A DNA stretch of 20,360 bases, from the NCBI GenBank assembly GCA_021826765.1, contig JAKAYK010000011.1:1-20360 (forward strand), read 5' to 3'. Below, in pieces: positions 16,241 through 20,360 of this stretch. A program made the translations under genes and the position numbers. How positions within the stretch are numbered: position 1 is the stretch's first letter; every line of letters begins with the position of its first letter. The notes beneath the pieces are model-generated. The model was not told the origin of the DNA. It searched no databases and saw nothing but the letters and a program-made list of their open reading frames with translations. This DNA comes from Thermoplasmata archaeon. GTDB taxonomy: Archaea; Thermoplasmatota; Thermoplasmata; Thermoplasmatales; Thermoplasmataceae.

Positions 16241-16496
16241 TTGTTTTTCTTTTATCATGCGGATGTATTAACAAGAATAACAGTAAAGATTCGATCTCCC
16301 ACTGCCTGAAATACAATTTAGAAATTTCTGCAAGCCTAATGCCGAAAGAAACATAGAATATTCTTCCAGAGAGAATTTCAGGCTGCTGTCAACCAGCCAA
16401 TTGCATCCAGATGAGAGTTGCAAACTAATTTAGTCAGTAGGGATGGTTGACAAGAATTCTCCCATCAAATATTCAGATTCATACATGCAGTGGTGG

Positions 16497-16510
16497 CAAT
16501 ATTTTTTAAC
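16497..16510 (+). promoter_or_regulatory. TATA-like box of mevalonate 3-kinase
   Basis: The stretch caatattttttaac is centred about 27 bases before the ATG at 16531. The GGAG at 16525-16528 is only two bases from the ATG, too close to act as a normal ribosome-binding site, so leaderless expression is favoured. Confidence 0.4.
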
Positions 16511-16530
16511 CGCTTAAAATATTCGGAGAA

Positions 16531-17484
16531 ATGGAAGATAAGATTTTCAGATCATGTGCACATCCAACCATGGGAATTGTCCTGCTTGGTGGCCTTAAGG
16601 ATAATGTGAGCAGATACCCCTATCACGATTCTGCAGGAATTGCATATTCGCTTGTGGATAAAGATTCAGTTGCTAAGACTGAATTGACCATATCCAGAGA
16701 TCACAGGGACAGCTTCATTAATAACGAGAAAGTGGACATAGACGGAAGCAGGTCTCCCCTGAGAGTCATTGAGAGCTACAGGAAACAAATCAGTGAAAAG
16801 TATGGGATGGATTATATTTCCGTAAACTCATGGAATGAAAACATTATTAGCGGGAGTTCTGACGCAGGGGCAGCTGCACTTCAAAAATGCATCAATGATG
16901 CTCTTCCGGAAATTTCTTCAGAACAGATGGAAATTGAAATGAGGAAAGTTTCAGAAAGCGTGGGTAGAAGTTTCTATGGTGGATTAACTGTAACGGAGAA
17001 TCATGAAATGCCCATCACCACCAGGATTCTCGAGCATGAAAGTTTTTCAGGCTTTACCATCATCAGCGCTGTATTCCCTCACACCCGGAAGCCATCTGAC
17101 GACATACATTTCAACCAGCCAAAGAGTCATGCATATTCCGAAAGAATCAGCAAGGCAAATTCAAGGATAAGGGAATTGAAGTCTCTTGCAGGGGAAAAGA
17201 ATATTGAGGGAATATTCGAACTTGCAATGAAGGACACAGATGATTATCACGCTCTGAATGAAAGTGTTGGTGTGGAGATAATTACGAATGAAATGAGGGC
17301 TCTTATGAGGAGCATTGGGAAATGGCGTGAGGAAATGTGGATGACTTACATAGTTACCGGGGGAAACAGTGTTTTCATCCCATGCCATAGGGAAGATACC
17401 GGGGAGATCAGGAATCTTGTATCAAATCACACCGGGAAGATGTATGAACTCAAGGTTGCGGGCCCTGCAACTTCAGGCTTTTGA
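16531..17484 (+). CDS. Mevalonate 3-kinase (GHMP superfamily)
   Basis: Phosphorylates mevalonate at the 3-OH (EC 2.7.1.185), the first committed step of the Thermoplasma-type mevalonate pathway to isoprenoid membrane lipids. 317 residues. Compared from memory with T. acidophilum Ta1305, it shares the N-terminal APT/HPT-x-GIVLLGG region with L18/L19 at the same positions, HDSAGIAYS, the phosphate loop IISGSSDAGAAA (106-117), VSESVGRSFYGG with E142 (matching the Glu that binds mevalonate), SGFTIISA, DTDDYHAL and YIVTGGNSV. It resembles diphosphomevalonate decarboxylase overall, but these features fit the 3-kinase better; mevalonate-3,5-bisphosphate decarboxylase is the main alternative. No other isoprenoid gene is adjacent. 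It has its own promoter and ends 12 bases inside the convergent signal peptidase gene. Confidence 0.85.
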   Translation: MEDKIFRSCAHPTMGIVLLGGLKDNVSRYPYHDSAGIAYSLVDKDSVAKTELTISRDHRDSFINNEKVDIDGSRSPLRVIESYRKQISEKYGMDYISVNSWNENIISGSSDAGAAALQKCINDALPEISSEQMEIEMRKVSESVGRSFYGGLTVTENHEMPITTRILEHESFSGFTIISAVFPHTRKPSDDIHFNQPKSHAYSERISKANSRIRELKSLAGEKNIEGIFELAMKDTDDYHALNESVGVEIITNEMRALMRSIGKWREEMWMTYIVTGGNSVFIPCHREDTGEIRNLVSNHTGKMYELKVAGPATSGF

Positions 17485-18312
17485 TCTTTTCACTTTTTCC
17501 TTTCTTTTGAGCAGTTCAAGGGAGACAGGGATCAGGACGATAAATGCAGTCAGGGCAGACAGGTAATAATTGGAATAAATGGGCACCTGATCATAGCCGT
17601 TCCACATTCCAAACGCACCCAGCAGGTATAGCCTGTAGAGACCAACCAGAGGCAGATCACCCCTTGCAATTCCAACAACATCGGTGAACTTTACAGGAGA
17701 ATATGTGGAACCATTATTCTGGAACAAGATGTTCTGATCGGCTGCTATGTATGCTATAATTGTTTTATTCCTGAGATGAACTGATTCAGAAATTGTTGAG
17801 GTAATCAGGTTGTGATCGCCCATTGTAACAAACCCTGATACTCCGGAAAAATGAGAGATATTTACATATAGGTTTCTGTGTGATGTGCCCACATCTTGAA
17901 TGATCACATAATTGGCAGAAACAGTGATCCAGGACTGGTTTGTATATCCATGGATATCAGGCGTTCCCAGATTCCATGTGAGAAAAAACATAGCCCTGTG
18001 TATTATGATTGAGCCTTCATAGTTTTTGTAAAGAAGCACATCTCCATAGTCACCATAGGTCTTCATTCCTGTTGTTCTCCCCTGGATATAAGTGGTGACG
18101 CTTGAGGTTGCTGAAACTTTTTTCACTATGACCATGCTCCCTGTCTGTATGGTTCCGCATTGAAAATATTGCGAATGTTCCATGCTTGAGGATTCAACAA
18201 CCGAAATCGGGGGCCAGTTTCCGGAATATAGCGTGATGGATAGAAGGATAATGATGAATCCGGCAAGAATCATAACATGAAAATATTTCCTCACTATCTT
18301 CTTTGAACTCAT
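17473..18312 (-). CDS. Signal peptidase I (S26B, archaeal/ER type), atypical
   Basis: 279-residue membrane protease expected to cleave signal peptides on the outer face. Membrane segments are at about 12-30 and 250-268, and a long exported region lies between. Seen: VVESSSMEHS with nucleophile S43 before M44, DVLLY, IIIHRAM with catalytic H105 (His in place of bacterial Lys, as in archaea and ER enzymes), and FVTMGDHN with D166. Six residues after that Asp, where archaeal enzymes carry the essential Asp, I read Ser172. There is also a long insertion between the first two boxes. The ATG at 18312 is chosen over a TTG at 18324 because the AT-rich box at 18328-18340 is 24 bases upstream. It diverges from Sec61-beta, another secretion gene. 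Confidence 0.8.
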   Translation of the reverse strand: MSSKKIVRKYFHVMILAGFIIILLSITLYSGNWPPISVVESSSMEHSQYFQCGTIQTGSMVIVKKVSATSSVTTYIQGRTTGMKTYGDYGDVLLYKNYEGSIIIHRAMFFLTWNLGTPDIHGYTNQSWITVSANYVIIQDVGTSHRNLYVNISHFSGVSGFVTMGDHNLITSTISESVHLRNKTIIAYIAADQNILFQNNGSTYSPVKFTDVVGIARGDLPLVGLYRLYLLGAFGMWNGYDQVPIYSNYYLSALTAFIVLIPVSLELLKRKEKVKRSKA

Positions 18313-18327
18313 AAACAGAAACAAGGG

Positions 18328-18340
18328 AAAATAATAAATT
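18328..18340. promoter_or_regulatory. Shared bidirectional AT box between signal peptidase and Sec61-beta
   Basis: The element aaaataataaatt lies almost midway in the 50-base gap between the two divergent start codons: 24 bases to the signal peptidase ATG at 18312 and about 28 bases to the Sec61-beta ATG at 18363. No other TATA-like box at the right distance is visible for either gene, so both probably start leaderless transcripts from it. Confidence 0.5.
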
Positions 18341-18362
18341 CATTGATAACATTTATGTTCCA

Positions 18363-18524
18363 ATGGCAGACAAGAAAGATGGATTCCAGTCAGGAGCAGG
18401 TTTAATCAGGTATTTTGACGAAGAGGAAATTGAGGGGCCGGCACTGGATCCAAAGCTAGTTATTTACATAGGAGTGGTAATGGGCGTTGTAGTCTGGCTT
18501 GCGCAGTATTTCTGGCCAGTTTAG
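18363..18524 (+). CDS. Preprotein translocase subunit Sec61-beta (SecG-equivalent)
   Basis: 53-residue single-pass subunit of the SecYE-beta protein-conducting channel in the cytoplasmic membrane. Sequence layout is characteristic of archaeal Sec61-beta: an N-terminal cytosolic KKDGFQSGAGLIRYFDEEE (4-22) with the conserved SGAGLIRYF, then GPALDPKLVI, and one C-terminal hydrophobic helix (about 32-49) ending in FWPV. The ATG at 18363 is well placed behind the shared AT box. It is too short for usual ORF size cut-offs and is easily missed. Its divergent partner encodes signal peptidase, so two steps of protein export are co-located. The downstream neighbour is a convergent regulator gene, 28 bases away. 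Confidence 0.93.
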   Translation: MADKKDGFQSGAGLIRYFDEEEIEGPALDPKLVIYIGVVMGVVVWLAQYFWPV

Positions 18525-18552
18525 ATATTCAATTACAATTCGCTAAAGAATT

Positions 18553-18798
18553 TCAATCATTTTCCAGACCCTTTTCATAACAGTAGAATCTTCGTCTGGT
18601 ATCTGTCAGGCATGTCTTAACATTAATGAGAGATTCTTCTTTTAAATGCTTCAGAGAACCCATTAAAGTCCTCTTTGACAGTCCGGTCTCCTTCATCAGC
18701 GTTTTCACATCTGCAATCTTTATACTCCTGAGGGTTATGAGTATTAACCTTGAAGATGGCGTAAGTTCTTTAAATTTTTCTTGAGTTATCGTAAGCAC
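18553..18798 (-). CDS. Small winged-helix DNA-binding protein (MarR-like)
   Basis: 81-residue putative transcription regulator consisting of little more than one winged helix-turn-helix domain. Helices are at about 14-27, 29-37 (VKTLMKETG) and 41-54 (recognition helix SKRTLMGSLKHLKEE), followed by a wing LINVKTCLTDTRRRFYCYE (58-76) rich in Arg. C63 and C73 in the wing could be redox- or metal-sensitive, but this is speculative. No effector domain is present. The only usable start is GTG at 18798; the first residues (LTITQEKFKELTPSSRLIL) look like a complete domain edge. A TATA-like box and a 15-base palindrome lie upstream, suggesting autoregulation. Target genes are unknown. Confidence 0.8.
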   Translation of the reverse strand: MLTITQEKFKELTPSSRLILITLRSIKIADVKTLMKETGLSKRTLMGSLKHLKEESLINVKTCLTDTRRRFYCYEKGLEND

Positions 18799-18810
18799 TC
18801 GATTTATTTT

Positions 18811-18822
18811 GTCCTATAAACG
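18811..18822 (-). promoter_or_regulatory. TATA-like box of the winged-helix gene
   Basis: Minus-strand CGTTTATAGGAC, centred about 20 bases before the GTG at 18798. Slightly short spacing, but the only good candidate; consistent with leaderless GTG initiation. Confidence 0.4.
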
Positions 18823-18840
18823 TTACGGTCATCTTTTTAG

Positions 18841-18855
18841 AAGGTCTTCGACCTT
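18841..18855. promoter_or_regulatory. Palindrome upstream of the winged-helix gene, candidate operator
   Basis: AAGGTC-TTC-GACCTT, perfect 6-base arms, located just upstream of the TATA-like box of the winged-helix gene (about 43 bases before its GTG). Size and symmetry fit binding by a small dimeric winged-helix protein. It lacks the following T-run expected of a terminator. Confidence 0.45.
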
Positions 18856-19595
18856 ACTCGCAGGATGAATGCGAAACAAAATGCATAGATGCTTGTCAGG
18901 CAAATAGAAATATGAGCTGTCCAAGAGAGTGAAGAGAAGCAACAAAACCATCTATGAGACAGGGAACCCTCTAATATGGTGCACAAAAAACTGAAAGACT
19001 GAATTGGCAGGAGAGATGGAAAGAAGATTGAGGGGATTGCTGGGCATTAAGGAACTGGAAGTGAATACCGGGAAAATGGAGATCATGTAAATGACAATGC
19101 TTCGTTCGACATACCTTTGATTCTGTTATTTGCAAAGGGCATAGTTCGATTATATGCTGACAGGAACAGCATGCCAATAGAACACTGATATCTAATAAGG
19201 CGACCCCGATGGCGATGACGACTCCAAAAACCCATATGTGCTTTAGTTTTTTGACTATGCCCGGTTATGAAATTTATGGCTTGAACATTCTTCCATAAAT
19301 CTTTATAAATTACATTTATATATTAAATTCATCAAACTTGAGAAATTATTTTATAAAATTTCATGAAAAATTATGAATAAACAAATTGTCAATAGTTGTG
19401 ATAAATTATTTAAAATGCGGGAAAAATATTTTAACAATTTAGAGAGAAGTAGAAATTTATATAATTATTAGAATAATCTAAAAGTTTAATAATTCATATT
19501 AAAAAAATGGAACGCTTCGAAAACTTGTATATAAATATAAAGTGACTATATAAAAGAAATATATATTTATATATAAAATATGGTTGCTCAATGGC
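18856..19595. other. Long intergenic region: possible gene debris, then an AT-rich promoter region
   Basis: About 740 bases with no convincing intact gene. From 18856 to about 19260 base composition is close to that of coding DNA and short open stretches exist, notably 19016-19090 (24 codons from an ATG) and 19051-19188 (45 codons, no start), which could be the remains of a decayed gene. I cannot identify it. From about 19290 to 19590 the DNA is strongly AT-rich with many TATA-like runs and serves as the upstream region of the S53 protease gene. No tRNA, repeat array or insertion-sequence end was seen. Confidence 0.5.
19566..19579 (+). promoter_or_regulatory. TATA box of the S53 protease gene
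   Basis: The run tttatatataaaat is centred about 24 bases before the ATG at 19596, the right distance for a leaderless archaeal transcript. Several similar AT runs precede it, so the exact box is uncertain. Confidence 0.55.
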
Positions 19596-20360
19596 ATGAA
19601 ACGAATAGCAATTGCTTTGATAGCTACCGTTATGATAATGCTCGGTATAGCAGGCATTGTAAATGCAGGCTATATGAATTTTGGAGGAAACAGTGGAAAT
19701 ATTTTGTATCCCACCGATCTTGTATCGGTATCCCCCTCAATATCCCACGCATTATCACCATCTGCGAAGTATGAGAGAACTACAGCACAACCAGACCAGA
19801 AGATCTCAGTCATGTTGACTTTGAAGTTCAACAACCAGGGAAAACTCAATGTTTTGCTTGCAGGATTGAATGATAAATCTTCTCCATTATATCACCATTA
19901 TCTCACAGCATCCCAATTCCAGCAGGAATTCTCACCATCTGCATCAGTTTATAATGAACTGGTTCAGTATTACACATCACAGGGTTTCCAGGTCAAGACA
20001 TATAATGACAGAGTTTCAGTTGTTTTGAAAGGAACAGTAAGCCAATTTGACACTTCATTTAACACTAACATAATGTCTTTCCTTACTCATGGAAGAACAT
20101 TCATTGCTCCAATTTCAACTGTGATGGTGCCAGCATTTCTCCAGCCATACCTTGTCAATGTTGCAGGTCTCAATACCCATAACATTGCAACACTGAACAT
20201 AAACAGGGGAATGTTTACAACAAGTGGAGGAAACCAGCTTCTTTATGGTTCTGATATGCAGAATGCATACCAGCTTAACAAGCTCTATTCAGGAAAAGGT
20301 TATCCAACAAATGAGACAATAGCTACAATACTCTGGTCAGGAACAAACAGTGCCGGGCAG
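19596..20360 (+). CDS. Secreted S53 (sedolisin/kumamolisin-like) acid protease precursor, 3'-truncated by window
   Basis: The first 255 codons of a large secreted serine-carboxyl peptidase, open to the window end. Signal peptide: KR followed by a hydrophobic stretch, with likely cleavage after VNA (about residue 24). Residues about 58-195 match the pro-kumamolisin activation domain: HHYLTASQFQQEFSPSASV (100-118), LVQYYTSQGFQVK, DRVSVVLKGTVSQFDTSFNTNI (compressed here to its start), and VPAFLQPYLVNVAGL before the junction. Residues 217 onward (YGSDMQNAYQLNKLYSGKGYP) look like the beginning of the mature catalytic domain. The Glu/Asp/Ser catalytic residues lie beyond the window. Such enzymes work at low pH, fitting a Thermoplasmatales heterotroph feeding on extracellular protein. 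The in-frame stop after the earlier ATG at 19591 supports the start at 19596. Confidence 0.88.
   Translation, partial: MKRIAIALIATVMIMLGIAGIVNAGYMNFGGNSGNILYPTDLVSVSPSISHALSPSAKYERTTAQPDQKISVMLTLKFNNQGKLNVLLAGLNDKSSPLYHHYLTASQFQQEFSPSASVYNELVQYYTSQGFQVKTYNDRVSVVLKGTVSQFDTSFNTNIMSFLTHGRTFIAPISTVMVPAFLQPYLVNVAGLNTHNIATLNINRGMFTTSGGNQLLYGSDMQNAYQLNKLYSGKGYPTNETIATILWSGTNSAGQ

Larger units (their letters stand above)
16212..16530. other. Intergenic region between dsrE-like and mevalonate 3-kinase genes
   Basis: About 320 bases with no open frame of interest on either strand. It holds the minus-strand promoter of the dsrE-like gene at one end and the plus-strand promoter of the kinase at the other. 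Between them is a perfect 9-base inverted repeat, TGTCAACCA (16387-16395) and TGGTTGACA (16444-16452), with 48 bases between the arms. I see no tRNA or other recognisable RNA gene. Confidence 0.6.

Noticed and set aside
15739..16356. 205-codon open frame on the plus strand
   Set aside because: It is antisense to the BtuF-like start and the whole dsrE-like gene, both of which have good motifs and coupled starts. No domain is visible in it.
18313..18324. TTG at 18324 as signal peptidase start
   Set aside because: The ATG at 18312 has the right distance to the AT box, and the extra four residues add nothing conserved.
19202..19235. Possible box C/D small RNA (GCGATGACGA-like stretch)
   Set aside because: The C-box match is imperfect, and no properly spaced D' / C' / D boxes follow.
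19290..19595. AT-rich block as a replication origin
   Set aside because: No orc1/cdc6 gene nearby and no repeated origin-recognition-box-like elements; a promoter region explains it better.
19580..19774. Short frame beginning at the ATG at 19580
   Set aside because: It overlaps the S53 protease start in another frame. The frame from 19596 has a signal peptide and a pro-kumamolisin domain and stays open to the window end.
1..20360. CRISPR arrays, insertion sequences, tRNA and rRNA genes
   Set aside because: I looked for regular spaced repeats, transposase motifs with terminal repeats, tRNA arms and conserved rRNA segments, and found none.

Overview
The window reads as chromosomal DNA of an archaeon of the Thermoplasmatales (Thermoplasmata). 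The strongest evidence is a mevalonate 3-kinase of the Thermoplasma acidophilum Ta1305 type, which belongs to the acid-adapted mevalonate route of this order. Archaeal fibrillarin, archaeal-type alanyl-tRNA synthetase with its N-terminal Cys4 site, Sec61-beta, an archaeal ATP-dependent DNA ligase, a DUF2070 protein and a secreted S53 acid protease agree with this. Many genes have a TATA-like box centred about 24-28 bases before the start codon, which suggests largely leaderless transcription. I cannot name the species.

Layout. 1-7939 (+): end of flpA (rRNA/tRNA 2'-O-methylation), alaS, an M50/site-2-protease-like membrane protein that lacks the zinc-binding HExxH, an archaeal ATP-NAD-kinase-like protein, and a DUF2070 membrane protein. 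7932-12462 (-): aroC and, upstream of it, a tight succinate dehydrogenase operon sdhA-sdhB-sdhC plus a 58-residue membrane protein, joined by three one-base stop/start overlaps. The sdh promoter faces DNA ligase (12703-14517, +) across a 240-base divergent region that carries a spaced inverted repeat. 14520-16211 (-): a Sulfolobus-type single-OB-fold SSB, a BtuF-like binding protein without signal peptide, and a DsrE-family protein. 16531-18524: mevalonate 3-kinase (+), a type-I signal peptidase (-) and Sec61-beta (+); the last two diverge from a 50-base region with one central AT-rich box. 18553-18798 (-): a small winged-helix regulator with a palindrome upstream. 18799-19595: a long non-coding, partly very AT-rich stretch. 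19596-end (+): the start of a secreted pro-kumamolisin (S53) protease cut by the window edge.

Most of this is core housekeeping: RNA modification, tRNA charging, the TCA cycle/respiratory complex II, shikimate and isoprenoid synthesis, replication/repair and protein secretion. I see no CRISPR array, insertion sequence, rRNA or tRNA. The points most worth a second look are the Cys/His-rich SdhC anchor (mycobacterial Sdh1-like, possibly with a membrane-embedded Rieske-type cluster), its tiny companion protein, the degenerate site-2 protease, the signal peptidase with an apparently missing catalytic Asp, the orphan cytosolic BtuF-like/DsrE pair, and several palindromic candidate operators.
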